DNA from: Treponema sp.
GTDB lineage: Bacteria; Spirochaetota; Spirochaetia; Treponematales; Treponemataceae
NCBI GenBank assembly: GCA_016297805.1
Contig: JAEDFX010000052.1
Location: 1 to 15,525 of the forward strand
Direction: 5' to 3'
Length of the DNA: 15,525 nucleotides
Within the stretch, counting starts at the first letter, position 1. Each line of letters begins with the position of its first letter. Made by a program: the position numbers and the translations under genes. Below are positions 1 to 7,688 of the stretch, in pieces. Below the pieces are notes generated by a model. The model had not been told where the DNA came from and searched no databases. It saw only the letters and a list, made by a program, of their open reading frames with translations.

Positions 1-20
1 AATAAATAACACATCCCACG

Positions 21-1541
21 TTATTTCAATCTTCCAAAGGTGTAGCCTCGGTCGCTGATGACTGGGGCTGTTTTTATTTCAAAGTAACATACAGCGTTTT
101 GGTTCAGCTTTAGGAAAATTGTGTTGCTGCATCGCTTTGTTTCAACAAAAGGAGTTGCGCTTGTTCGGAGTATTTCCAATTCTTCTGCATCTGGATTTGC
201 GTGTTCTCCCAGGTCGTGCCAAACTTTCAATGGATTACAAACTTCCTCATCAACGAGTTCTGTAAGAAGTACGTTTGAATCTTTGGCTGTGGACATTGGT
301 AGTTGTAAATCAATATTTGCTACTGAACCTGTCATATCAACATCAACATTCCATGCGATTCCCTTGTAGTAAACTGCTTCTTCACCTGTACGGAGTTTAT
401 CAATATCAGCTTTACACTGAACTACTATGCAATTTTCATCCTTATATACGCATTTTACATAATCTTTTGTAAGTTTACGGTAAAAGGCGAAGGTCCAGAA
501 GGTTGGTTTTGGAATCATTCCATTGGCAACCATACCAAATCCGCCGTGAAATGGGGTAAATGGAACACCATGTTCTTCAAAAATATCCCCAAAAGTCCAG
601 TATGAATATGAGCGGTGATTATCACCAAAGGTTGAAAGCATATTTGCAATGTATGCGGCATTCAAATTTGTGTCGTGAACTGGTGCATTTGGAATGTATG
701 AGGTGTTGTATTCTGTGACGTTGATATCCATTCCTTTGAATTCTGGGAAAGAATCTACAATTCCCCGGGTTGAATCCAGCTGTTCAAAGCACTTTTCTTT
801 TGGATGAAGCTTTGGATATCCATAGTGACCGTCTGGGGCAGGAAGTTCTGTTGTATAATGATGACGGCTTACAAAATCTAGTGGACATTGGTAGTCGCGA
901 ACGTGTTCCAGAAATGCTTTTATCCATACTTGATCAGTTCCTCCGCAAACTGCAGGCCCGCCTACCTTGAATCTCTGGTCAACTTCTTTTACTGCTTTGG
1001 AAGAAAAATCATAAAGCTTAAAATATTCTTCCATATTTGAATCTTTCCAGAAGCCCGGAAGGTTTGGTTCATTCCATACTTCAACAGGCCATGTAACAAC
1101 TTCTTCACGTCCATAGCGGGAAATAAGGTGAGTCAGTGTGGCTTTGATTAAATCAGCCCATTTTGAATAATCTTTTGGTGGTGTTGTGTTTCCTTTCCAA
1201 TAGAAAATTGTCTGTTCGCCACTGGCAAGCTTTTTTGGCATAAATCCTAGCTCAATAAATGGACGGATATTCAGTTGGAGGTAAGAATCCATTACCATAT
1301 CAAGGTAAGTCCAGTTATATTCAACTTTTATTTCGCCATCTTCTTCATATTCCTGATAGATGGCCATATCGTCAGAAAAAAGTCCGTGACCGCGAATGTG
1401 TTCAAAGCCGATTTTTTCCTGAACAAATTTAAGCTGTTCAAAATATTGTTTCTGTAGAGCCAGTCCCATTCGACCTGTTCCTACACAGTAAAATGCATTG
1501 TTATTAAAAGTTACGTTTTCATTTCCAGTTATTTTCATCAT
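21..1541 (-). CDS. xynB: GH39 family beta-xylosidase, cytoplasmic
   Basis: This 506-residue protein resembles glycoside hydrolase family 39, whose members release xylose from the non-reducing end of xylo-oligosaccharides with retention of configuration. The acid/base motif WNEPN is at residues 156-160 (Glu158). The nucleophile lies in VTEYN, 275-279 (Glu277). SRHHYTT at 225-231 and SYWTFGDIFEE at 313-323 fit the family's active-site barrel. The length is typical, with a C-terminal beta-rich part after about residue 370. There is no signal peptide or membrane segment, so it should act in the cytoplasm on imported oligosaccharides. The start is one of two adjacent ATG codons. No Shine-Dalgarno precedes them; a weak promoter (TGGAAA, 17 nt, TAGATT) ends 7 nt upstream. 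It is divergent from the GGDEF sensor gene. Other GH39 activities such as alpha-L-iduronidase are less likely. The family call is firm; the exact substrate is inferred. Confidence 0.88.
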   Translation of the reverse strand: MMKITGNENVTFNNNAFYCVGTGRMGLALQKQYFEQLKFVQEKIGFEHIRGHGLFSDDMAIYQEYEEDGEIKVEYNWTYLDMVMDSYLQLNIRPFIELGFMPKKLASGEQTIFYWKGNTTPPKDYSKWADLIKATLTHLISRYGREEVVTWPVEVWNEPNLPGFWKDSNMEEYFKLYDFSSKAVKEVDQRFKVGGPAVCGGTDQVWIKAFLEHVRDYQCPLDFVSRHHYTTELPAPDGHYGYPKLHPKEKCFEQLDSTRGIVDSFPEFKGMDINVTEYNTSYIPNAPVHDTNLNAAYIANMLSTFGDNHRSYSYWTFGDIFEEHGVPFTPFHGGFGMVANGMIPKPTFWTFAFYRKLTKDYVKCVYKDENCIVVQCKADIDKLRTGEEAVYYKGIAWNVDVDMTGSVANIDLQLPMSTAKDSNVLLTELVDEEVCNPLKVWHDLGEHANPDAEELEILRTSATPFVETKRCSNTIFLKLNQNAVCYFEIKTAPVISDRGYTFGRLK

Positions 1542-1671
1542 AAATATAAATCTAAGGGATAATTGTTAGACTTTCCATAATAGAAATTGCCTAAAATAGA
1601 ATATTTTATTAATTTTTTTGGATTTTTATGGTAGAATAAAATACTGTATTTTCATTTTGCGAGTTTTTTTG
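1542..1671. promoter_or_regulatory. Divergent promoter region, xylosidase / GGDEF sensor
   Basis: This 130-base AT-rich spacer must carry both promoters. On the minus strand a weak sigma70-like pair, TGGAAA (1572-1577) and TAGATT (1549-1554) with a 17-nt spacer, ends 7 nt before the xylosidase ATG. A perfect dyad, TAAAATA-gaa-TATTTTA, lies at 1592-1608 and could be an operator, though in such AT-rich DNA it could also arise by chance. No convincing promoter pair was found for the rightward gene; TAAAAT at 1637-1642 is a possible -10 without a good -35. Confidence 0.35.
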
Positions 1672-3663
1672 ATGAAAAATATTGGTGTCTTAGTTCCAGA
1701 TTTTAGCGTTGAACATTGTCAGGATTTTGTAAAAGGTGTAATTGATTATTACTCATCAATGCCTGATGTGAATGTTTTTATTGTACAGACTTTTTTTGGT
1801 CATGAATCTATTGGTGTTTTTAATTATCAATATTGGTCTACAATTGAAATTCTTAAGTCAAAACAAATAAATGCTTACATTATTGCTTCTGGATTATATT
1901 GCTCGCAGTGGAATAAAAATAAGCTTCAGGAATTAGTGTCTAAGTTTGATGGTCGTCCGGTGATTTCTTCTTCCGTTGATTTGGAAATGGAAAATACTTA
2001 TTCAGTAATTAATGATTCCGGAGATTCTTATAAAGAGATTGTTAAGCATCTAAAAGAAATTCATGGGTGTAAAAAAATCGCTTTTATGTCTGCAGTTTCT
2101 ACTGGTTCGCCAGAAGCTTTTGACAGATTTGAAAAGTTTAAAATTGCTTTAAAAGAAAATCAGCTTGATTTTGATGAGAATCTTGTTTTTGATGGAAGCT
2201 TTGTGGAAGATAGGGCTAAGGCTGCAATTTTAAATAAGCTTCATTCTAAGGAAGATTTAAATTTTGATTCAATTGTTTGTTCCAGTGATTTAATGGCAAT
2301 TGGTTGTTATCACGCTTTTGAAGAGCTGGGTATTTCTGTGCCTGATGATGTTAAAGTTGTTGGGTTTGATAATACAATCCATGCCTATTTATGTAATCCA
2401 AAATTAACAACTATTAGTCAGAATATAGAAGCCCAGGGAACAAAATGTGCTGAACTTGCTTTGCGTGCAATTAATGGTGAAAAATTAAATCATATTAATC
2501 AGTCAGGCTTAATGACAATGTATCGTCAGTCTTGTGGTTGTGTGGAAATTTCAAATCAGTCTGCTTCCTATAAGGATTCTAGTGGAAAGATTTGTCTGGA
2601 ACAGGGTAAGCGCGGGCATGCAATAGATCTTTATCTGGATGAAATTCTTGAAAAGCATAAATATGCATCACTCCTTGATCAGGTTAAGACCGCCAATACC
2701 TTACGACAGTTGTATTACAATATAGATAACATTGTTAATATTTCCATGCTTAAAGATATGGCAATATGTTTGTATGATGAGCCATTGTTTTTGAATAAAC
2801 TTGATGATAGCGTAATGCCTTCTAAGGTGGAAATGCATATTTATTCAACTAAAAATGCTCATGAAAAATTTTATAGGCCTGGAGTAATTTTTAATCCTAA
2901 GAAAGTGATTTGTCCTATAAATTCTATCAGGGAAGAAAGGGGTGTTTATATTTTATATCCTATTTTTTCTGGAGAAGAGAATTATGGATATATGGTCTGT
3001 AAGCCGGCAAAATCTGACTTCAATGCGTACATTGTAAATATGCGTATTCTTGCCACTGCTATTTCAAACTCGGTGGAATATACAAATAATATTATGCAGA
3101 AAGAACAGCTTTTTACTGAAAATACTAATCTTGCAAAGACAAATACAAATCTTTCTATGGAATCCAAAACTGATGAGCTTACTAAGATTTTGAATCGTCG
3201 TGGTTTTATGGAAATTGGACAGCGTTCTATTGATGTTATTCAGGAGCTGAATAATTCTTGTGTAGTATTCTTTGCTGATATGGATGGTCTTAAAACTATT
3301 AATGATACTTATGGTCATGAAATGGGAGATAAGGCTATTAAACTTCAGGCAGAAATTTTAAGTAAAGCCTTCCGTGCCAGTGATGTTGTTGGTCGATTAA
3401 GTGGTGATGAATTTGGAATTGTTGCAAATTCTATGTCTATTGAAAATGTTGATGCTATGCGTAAGAAAATTTCGAAGATGTGCGAAGAGGTTTCTAAAGC
3501 AAATAACCTGCCTTTCATTCTTTCCATTTCTATGGGTGCGGTTGATTTGTCTGAAAATAATATTCTTACCAAGCTTTTGACTAAGGCTGATAAGCTTTTA
3601 TATGAAGAAAAACGGATTAAGCACGGAAAATGCAAGACTGATGAAAGCTATACATATAAATGA
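1672..3663 (+). CDS. LacI/PBP1-type sensor - GGDEF diguanylate cyclase, soluble
   Basis: This 663-residue protein has three parts. Residues 1-285 resemble the periplasmic-binding-protein-like effector domain of LacI regulators (MKNIGVLVPDF start; DSIVCSSDLMAIGCY, VPDDVKVVGFDN), but there is no DNA-binding helix-turn-helix. A middle region, about 312-475, has a GAF-like alpha/beta look. After a short coiled-coil linker comes a GGDEF domain, about 500-655. The active-site motif is SGDEF (577-581), and RASD (568-571) sits exactly five residues upstream, the position of the inhibitory c-di-GMP I-site. There is no signal peptide or membrane segment, so it senses a cytoplasmic ligand. A Cys-Gly-Cys (288-290) ends the sensor domain. 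I chose the ATG at 1672 because the protein fold begins there; an upstream TTG at 1618 adds an unrelated hydrophobic stretch. Predicted role: ligand-controlled c-di-GMP synthesis. The ligand is unknown; the neighbouring xylosidase suggests a sugar. Confidence 0.85.
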   Translation: MKNIGVLVPDFSVEHCQDFVKGVIDYYSSMPDVNVFIVQTFFGHESIGVFNYQYWSTIEILKSKQINAYIIASGLYCSQWNKNKLQELVSKFDGRPVISSSVDLEMENTYSVINDSGDSYKEIVKHLKEIHGCKKIAFMSAVSTGSPEAFDRFEKFKIALKENQLDFDENLVFDGSFVEDRAKAAILNKLHSKEDLNFDSIVCSSDLMAIGCYHAFEELGISVPDDVKVVGFDNTIHAYLCNPKLTTISQNIEAQGTKCAELALRAINGEKLNHINQSGLMTMYRQSCGCVEISNQSASYKDSSGKICLEQGKRGHAIDLYLDEILEKHKYASLLDQVKTANTLRQLYYNIDNIVNISMLKDMAICLYDEPLFLNKLDDSVMPSKVEMHIYSTKNAHEKFYRPGVIFNPKKVICPINSIREERGVYILYPIFSGEENYGYMVCKPAKSDFNAYIVNMRILATAISNSVEYTNNIMQKEQLFTENTNLAKTNTNLSMESKTDELTKILNRRGFMEIGQRSIDVIQELNNSCVVFFADMDGLKTINDTYGHEMGDKAIKLQAEILSKAFRASDVVGRLSGDEFGIVANSMSIENVDAMRKKISKMCEEVSKANNLPFILSISMGAVDLSENNILTKLLTKADKLLYEEKRIKHGKCKTDESYTYK

Positions 3664-3700
3664 ATTCTGAAACAAATTTATAGTAATTTTTCCAAAATCA

Positions 3701-3736
3701 CTTTATTAATCTATACAAATATACTATACTAGTGTT
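3701..3736 (+). promoter_or_regulatory. Promoter abutting the polymerase start codon
   Basis: Two overlapping TATACT boxes occur at 3720-3725 and 3725-3730, the second ending only 6 nt before the ATG at 3737. A poor -35 (TTTATT, 3702-3707) is 17 nt upstream of the second box. No Shine-Dalgarno is visible, so transcription may start at or next to the start codon. Confidence 0.4.
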
Positions 3737-5110
3737 ATGAATACTGGTAGGACGTATATTGCCATTGATTTAAAATCTTTTTATGCTTCTGTGGAATGCA
3801 GAGAAAGGGGACTGGATCCTTTAGCGACGAATCTTGTTGTAGCGGATGCGACTCGATCTTCTAATACTATCTGTCTTGCTGTTACACCAACTCTTAAGGC
3901 TTATGGGCTTTCTGGTCGCAGTCGTCTTTTTGAAGTAGAAGCAAAAGCTAGAGAAGTAAAGAATAAGACTGGAAAAGAATTGGAATATATTGTTGCTGTT
4001 CCCAGAATGAGTTTGTATATATCTTATTCTTCCTGGATTTACAAAATCTATTTAAATTTTTTTAGTCCCGATGATATACATGTGTATTCAATCGATGAAG
4101 TTTTTATAGATGTAACTTCTTATTTGAAATTTTATAAAACAACAGCATATGAACTTACCAGAAAAGTCATAGCAGAGGTATTGTCTCAAACGGGAATAAC
4201 TGCAACTGCTGGAATAGGAACAAATCTTTATCTTTGTAAGATTGCAATGGATATAGTGGCAAAGCATATTCCTGCAGATAAGTTTGGTGTACGTATTGCC
4301 CAGCTGGATGAGCTTTCTTATCGGCAAAAATTGTGGACTCATAAACCTATTACTGATTTCTGGAGGATTGGTGCAGGTACGGCAAATAGACTTGCAAGGT
4401 TGCGGCTTTTTACAATGGGAGATATTGCCAGGTTTTCTTTGAATAATGAGCAAACTTTGTATGATACTTTTGGAATTGATGCTGAAATTCTTATAGATCA
4501 TGCCTGGGGGTATGAACCAGTTTCTATGAAGGAAATAAAAAGTTATAAATCACAGCAGAAGAGTTTAAGTAATGGTCAAGTTTTAATGAAGCCTTATGAA
4601 TATGAAAAAGCAAAGATTATTGTACGGGAAATGGCAGAACTGTTGGCTCTTGATTTGTATGAGAAGAGGTTGCTGACTACAGGTGTTTCTTTATGGATTT
4701 GCTATGACAGGCAAGGTTTGGAGTCATCAGGATATGAAGGGGAACTGGCACGAGACCCATGGGGTAGAATAATGCCAAAACCGGTTCATGGTGGAATGGG
4801 ATTAGGATGGGAAACAAATTCTTCTACCATTCTAGTGAATGCCTTTATGAGAATTTTTGAAGCTATTGTAGATCCCCGGTTGATGGTTAGAAGAGTAAAT
4901 CTGGCGGCGGGAGATGTGATTCATATTGAAGATAAACAACCGGAACTATTTGATGATTTTGAAGAGCATGAAAAGGAAGACCGTTTACAAGAAGTAAGGC
5001 TTGATATAATCAGACGGTTTGGAAAGAATGCTATTCTTAAGGGAATGAATCTTGAAGAAGGTGCCATGACTCGGGAGCGTAATATACAGATTGGAGGTCA
5101 CAAAGCATAA
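3737..5110 (+). CDS. Y-family translesion DNA polymerase (UvrX/UmuC-like)
   Basis: This 457-residue protein is a Y-family, error-prone lesion-bypass polymerase of the ImpB/MucB/SamB group. The catalytic carboxylates are visible: Asp11 in AIDLKSFYASVE, and Asp120-Glu121 in SIDEVFID. By alignment logic Tyr16 is the steric gate. The helix-hairpin-helix region lies around 205-230 (FWRIGAGTANRLARL), followed by the little-finger region. Near the C terminus QPELF (401-405) matches the beta-clamp-binding pentapeptide consensus, which would tether it to the replisome. The C-terminal ERNIQIGGHKA ending is typical of the Firmicutes UvrX/YqjW-like branch rather than DinB. The stop codon overlaps the ATG of a YolD-like gene, the same pairing seen in Firmicutes. 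No recognisable LexA box was found, so damage control is unproven. The family call is firm. Confidence 0.92.
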   Translation: MNTGRTYIAIDLKSFYASVECRERGLDPLATNLVVADATRSSNTICLAVTPTLKAYGLSGRSRLFEVEAKAREVKNKTGKELEYIVAVPRMSLYISYSSWIYKIYLNFFSPDDIHVYSIDEVFIDVTSYLKFYKTTAYELTRKVIAEVLSQTGITATAGIGTNLYLCKIAMDIVAKHIPADKFGVRIAQLDELSYRQKLWTHKPITDFWRIGAGTANRLARLRLFTMGDIARFSLNNEQTLYDTFGIDAEILIDHAWGYEPVSMKEIKSYKSQQKSLSNGQVLMKPYEYEKAKIIVREMAELLALDLYEKRLLTTGVSLWICYDRQGLESSGYEGELARDPWGRIMPKPVHGGMGLGWETNSSTILVNAFMRIFEAIVDPRLMVRRVNLAAGDVIHIEDKQPELFDDFEEHEKEDRLQEVRLDIIRRFGKNAILKGMNLEEGAMTRERNIQIGGHKA

Positions 5111-5283
5111 TGAAATGTACTATAATAGAAGAATATGAAGATATTTTGGAAACTCAATGGCCCCGTGAGACCTTGAGAGCAAAAATGCCATTAAAAAACA
5201 GGGCAAAAATATTTCTGCCTTTTTCGGCATTGAAAGGGTTTGAAGAAAGTCTGGATTCAGTACGAGTGGGGCAGTTAAAGTGA
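5110..5283 (+). CDS. Small YolD-like protein (57 aa)
   Basis: This short ORF starts within the polymerase stop codon (TAATG overlap), which implies translational coupling. The product has 57 residues. Its core, residues 18-44, contains PRETLRAKMPLKNRAKIF and LPFSALKGFEE. That matches the pattern of short YolD-like proteins encoded next to UvrX-type Y-family polymerases (a basic 'M..-R/K-RA-..F.PF.AL.G' motif). It has no membrane segment or signal peptide. YolD-like proteins have been proposed as polymerase accessory factors, loosely analogous to UmuD, but their function is not settled. The assignment rests on position plus the short motif. It is easily missed because it falls below usual length cut-offs. 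Confidence 0.75.
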   Translation: MKCTIIEEYEDILETQWPRETLRAKMPLKNRAKIFLPFSALKGFEESLDSVRVGQLK

Positions 5284-5308
5284 TATAATAGGACAGTGGA
5301 GTATTTTT

Positions 5309-5866
5309 ATGGAAATAGATTACATTATAAAAAAGAGTCGCAGGCGTACTATGAGCGTGCATGTTGATTCAGATAAAAAAGTAATTGTAAAAGCTCCTAT
5401 TGGTACTCCAACCTATGTAGTAGAAGAGTTTTTAAAAGAAAAAAAAGTCTGGATTGTAAATCAAATAACTAAAATAGAAAATCAGACGATGGTTGCTCAA
5501 CAACTGGGGATGCTTTCTAAAAAGGAACTGGCAGCAGTAAAAAAGCGGGCAAAAGTTCTTATTCCAGAGCGAGTTGATTATTATGCAAAGCTTTCCGGAA
5601 TAACTTACAACAGGATTTTTATTCGTCTACAAAAAACCAGATGGGGAAGTTGTTCCGCTGATGGAAATTTAAATTTCAATTGTCTGCTGGCACTTATGCC
5701 ATTAGAAATTCTGGATAGTGTTGTGGTTCATGAACTCTGTCATAGACATCACATGGATCATTCCAAGGAATTTTATACAGAAGTGTTAAGTATTTTTCCT
5801 GATTACAAACGGTGTAACAAATGGCTTAAAGAAAACGGACAGGCTTATTTTATGAGGTTACCTTGA
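5309..5866 (+). CDS. YgjP-like zinc metallopeptidase (M48/DUF45 family)
   Basis: This 185-residue protein of the YgjP/DUF45 metal-dependent hydrolase family carries the two hallmark motifs. RWGSCS is at 111-116. The zinc-binding HELCH is at 141-145 (His141, Glu142, His145), with a third likely ligand, His151, in MDHSKEF. The N-terminal 60 residues hold the usual basic strand-rich start (KKSRRRTMSVHV). The family is thought to be proteolytic, but physiological substrates are poorly defined. No signal peptide or membrane segment is visible, so it is cytoplasmic. A Shine-Dalgarno-like GGAG lies about 8 nt before the ATG, and a TATAAT at 5284-5289 could give it its own promoter. It is 25 nt downstream of the YolD-like gene and is probably part of the same transcription unit. 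The family is certain; the role is unknown. Confidence 0.9.
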   Translation: MEIDYIIKKSRRRTMSVHVDSDKKVIVKAPIGTPTYVVEEFLKEKKVWIVNQITKIENQTMVAQQLGMLSKKELAAVKKRAKVLIPERVDYYAKLSGITYNRIFIRLQKTRWGSCSADGNLNFNCLLALMPLEILDSVVVHELCHRHHMDHSKEFYTEVLSIFPDYKRCNKWLKENGQAYFMRLP

Positions 5867-5879
5867 TGGAATAAACCAC

Positions 5880-5940
5880 TTGGCGGATGGATTTTTCAGT
5901 TTATATAGACTATATTTATAAGAAAATTTAGGAGATAGAA
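5880..5940 (+). promoter_or_regulatory. Weak promoter and RBS region before the esterase
   Basis: A TTGGCG (5880-5885) and TATAGA (5904-5909) pair, 18 nt apart, is a possible promoter. It overlaps the palindrome ATATAG-A-CTATAT (5903-5915). A good Shine-Dalgarno, TAGGAG, at 5929-5934 supports the ATG at 5941. The promoter call is tentative; the ribosome binding site is clear. Confidence 0.35.
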
Positions 5941-6732
5941 ATGGCATCTTTATTAATTGAAATGTATTCAAATTGTTTGTGCAGAAGCACATCTTTAAAA
6001 ATGGTCATTCCAACTGATCCCCGTAAAGGAGATTTTCCTCCAGCTCCAAAAAATCCTAATCTTGATCGTCCAATGAAGACTTTATTTTTGCTTCACGGTT
6101 ATTCTGGAAAAGGAGATTGCTGGGTTCCTGAGTATCTGGCAGAAAAATATAATTTTGCAGTAATTTGCCCAACTGGGGAAAACGGTTTCTGGTTGAATGG
6201 TCTTTCCACAGGTCATGCTTTTCAATCATTTATAGGCGAAGAGCTTGTCGAATTTGTTCGTACAACTTTTGGTCTTGCTAAAACAAGGGAGGATACATAT
6301 ATAATGGGTCTTTCTATGGGTGGTTTTGGAGCATTGCATACAGCCCTTGCTTATCCGGATGTATTCAGTAAGACAGCACCTCTATCATCTGCTTTTATAC
6401 ATCATGAAGTAGCAGGAATGAAACCGGGACAGAGTAATCCAATTGCAAATTATGATTATTATCGTGAATGCTTTGGAGAACCTTCAAAGCTTTTGGAAAG
6501 TGAAAATAATCCTGAAGTACTTGTAAAAAAACTGAAGGCGGAAGGAAAACCTTTACCAGAAATATTCATGGCTGTTGGCACGGAAGACTTCCTTTTGGAA
6601 CCAAATCGTGCAATGCATAAATTCCTGGAAGAGCAGGGTGTTGAACATACTTATCTTGAATGGGGTGGAAATCACGATCCAAAATTCTGGGGAGAAGCGG
6701 TTGAAAAATATATTCCGATTATGATGAAATAA
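5941..6732 (+). CDS. Alpha/beta-hydrolase esterase (EstA / esterase-D type)
   Basis: This 263-residue serine esterase belongs to the esterase-D/putative-esterase family, which includes tributyrin esterase EstA and carbohydrate esterase family 1 members. The nucleophile elbow GLSMGG places Ser125. The acid is probably Asp216 in AVGTEDF, and the base His245 in GGNHDPKFW. The oxyanion-hole region is LLHGYSG (50-56). There is no signal peptide, so action is intracellular. Substrates could be acetyl or other acyl groups on sugars, which would suit a plant-polysaccharide user with an intracellular xylosidase nearby, but S-formylglutathione-type or tributyrin-type activity cannot be excluded. The start is supported by a strong Shine-Dalgarno (AGGAG, 6 nt spacing). 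It appears monocistronic: the next gene has its own strong promoter. Confidence 0.85.
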   Translation: MASLLIEMYSNCLCRSTSLKMVIPTDPRKGDFPPAPKNPNLDRPMKTLFLLHGYSGKGDCWVPEYLAEKYNFAVICPTGENGFWLNGLSTGHAFQSFIGEELVEFVRTTFGLAKTREDTYIMGLSMGGFGALHTALAYPDVFSKTAPLSSAFIHHEVAGMKPGQSNPIANYDYYRECFGEPSKLLESENNPEVLVKKLKAEGKPLPEIFMAVGTEDFLLEPNRAMHKFLEEQGVEHTYLEWGGNHDPKFWGEAVEKYIPIMMK

Positions 6733-6746
6733 CATCATATTATATT

Positions 6747-6771
6747 ATAACCTATTGACACGATAGGTTAT
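6747..6771. promoter_or_regulatory. Perfect 9-bp dyad, candidate operator
   Basis: ATAACCTAT (6747-6755) and ATAGGTTAT (6763-6771) form a perfect inverted repeat with a 7-nt centre. No T-run follows, so a terminator is unlikely. The centre contains the -35 hexamer of the downstream promoter, the classical position for a repressor. The size and AT-rich ends are reminiscent of Rrf2/CymR-type operators, but no regulator is encoded here, so this is inference only. Confidence 0.55.
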
Positions 6772-6784
6772 GTGTATGTATAAA
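6755..6784 (+). promoter_or_regulatory. Sigma70-type promoter of the ABC importer operon
   Basis: A consensus -35 TTGACA (6755-6760) and a near-consensus -10 TATAAA (6779-6784) are separated by 18 nt. Transcription would begin around 6791, giving a leader of about 33 nt with the Shine-Dalgarno AAGGAG (6811-6816) before the ATG at 6824. The -35 is embedded in the dyad at 6747-6771. Confidence 0.7.
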
Positions 6785-6823
6785 TACTTCAATATGAATT
6801 CTTAGTTTTCAAGGAGTACTGTA

Positions 6824-7669
6824 ATGAAGAAATCAATAAAATTAATGATAGTTCTTACTGTTATTGTGCTGGGACTTACTTGTAATGTTTCTGCAAAACC
6901 AAAAAAAGCAAAATCTAATGTTCGTGTGATTCAGCTTGCTCATACACCTACCAATGTGCCTTATGGATATCTTAATGATAAAGGACAGTCAGATGGGTTT
7001 GAAGTTTCAGTTCTAAAAGCTGTAGATGAATTGCTTCCTCAATATGAATTCAAATTTAATGCTGTTTCTGATGATGAACTTTTAATTGGTCTTGAAACAG
7101 GGAAATATCAGATTGGTACAAAAGGTGCTTGGCTTACAGAAGAACGCAAAAAGAAATTTGCAATTCCTTCCGAACCAATTGCAGCCAGCATAATTGGACT
7201 TGCGTATCGTACTTCAGATGCAGATAAAATTACAGATATGGACAGTTTTGCTGCATATTCAGGAAAGCTTATTCCAATTTCTCCACTGAGTGCTCAGTAT
7301 TCTGTAATTGAAGATTACAACAAAATGCACGAAGGTAAGCCACAGATTAAACTGATTCCTTCAGATGTTTTTGATATTGCCGATTCTTATCTTTGGGTTT
7401 TGGAAGGCCGTTATGATGGTTATTTAGTTCTTAAACTTTCTTTTGAAAAGAATGTACTTAAAGAAAAGGGACCATATCATAAATTTGCAGATCAGCTTTC
7501 TTATGTACCATATAAAGGAATTCCTACATGGCCATTATTCAATAAAGCAGAAACACAGCTTGTAAAAGATTATGAAAATGCTATAAAAATTCTAAAAGAT
7601 AATGGAACAATTGAACAGCTTTCATTAAAATACTTTGGAGAAAACGTTTTTGATTTTGTAACAGAGTAG
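6824..7669 (+). CDS. Amino-acid ABC importer substrate-binding protein
   Basis: This 281-residue extracytoplasmic solute-binding protein belongs to family 3 (polar amino acids, opines). Residues 1-24 form a signal peptide: KK, a hydrophobic core, then a likely signal-peptidase-I site after Val-Ser-Ala. A cysteine at residue 20 is not in a canonical lipobox, although spirochaete lipoboxes are relaxed, so lipidation is possible. The family look is clear: PYGYLNDKGQSDGFEVSVLK (47-66), the IGLETGKYQIG turn, EERKKKFAIPSEP, and a C-terminal helix with LKDNGTIEQLSLKYFGE. It would capture the ligand outside the inner membrane and deliver it to the two permeases encoded downstream. Ligand identity is not readable from sequence; cystine, glutamine or arginine-type substrates are all possible. 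It begins a four-gene operon with a strong, dyad-overlapped promoter. Confidence 0.9.
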   Translation: MKKSIKLMIVLTVIVLGLTCNVSAKPKKAKSNVRVIQLAHTPTNVPYGYLNDKGQSDGFEVSVLKAVDELLPQYEFKFNAVSDDELLIGLETGKYQIGTKGAWLTEERKKKFAIPSEPIAASIIGLAYRTSDADKITDMDSFAAYSGKLIPISPLSAQYSVIEDYNKMHEGKPQIKLIPSDVFDIADSYLWVLEGRYDGYLVLKLSFEKNVLKEKGPYHKFADQLSYVPYKGIPTWPLFNKAETQLVKDYENAIKILKDNGTIEQLSLKYFGENVFDFVTE

Positions 7670-7688
7670 ATTTAGGCTGTAAAATTTA

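Noticed and set aside
1592..1608. TAAAATA/TATTTTA dyad as a defined sugar-regulator operator
   Set aside because: The dyad is real but consists only of A and T, so chance is a fair explanation; it is mentioned only within the divergent region.
1618..1671. Upstream TTG start that would extend the GGDEF sensor by 18 residues
   Set aside because: The added stretch does not fit the family; the ATG at 1672 begins the recognised MKNIGVLVPDF domain start.
3720..3760. LexA/DinR operator before the polymerase
   Set aside because: Imperfect repeats flank the start codon, but they do not match known LexA box consensus sequences.
4088..4501. 137-codon minus-strand ORF opposite the polymerase
   Set aside because: It is a shadow of an intact polymerase gene with no recognisable protein features.
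6747..6771. Dyad after the esterase as an intrinsic terminator
   Set aside because: No T-run follows either arm and the centre contains a consensus -35, so an operator is more likely.
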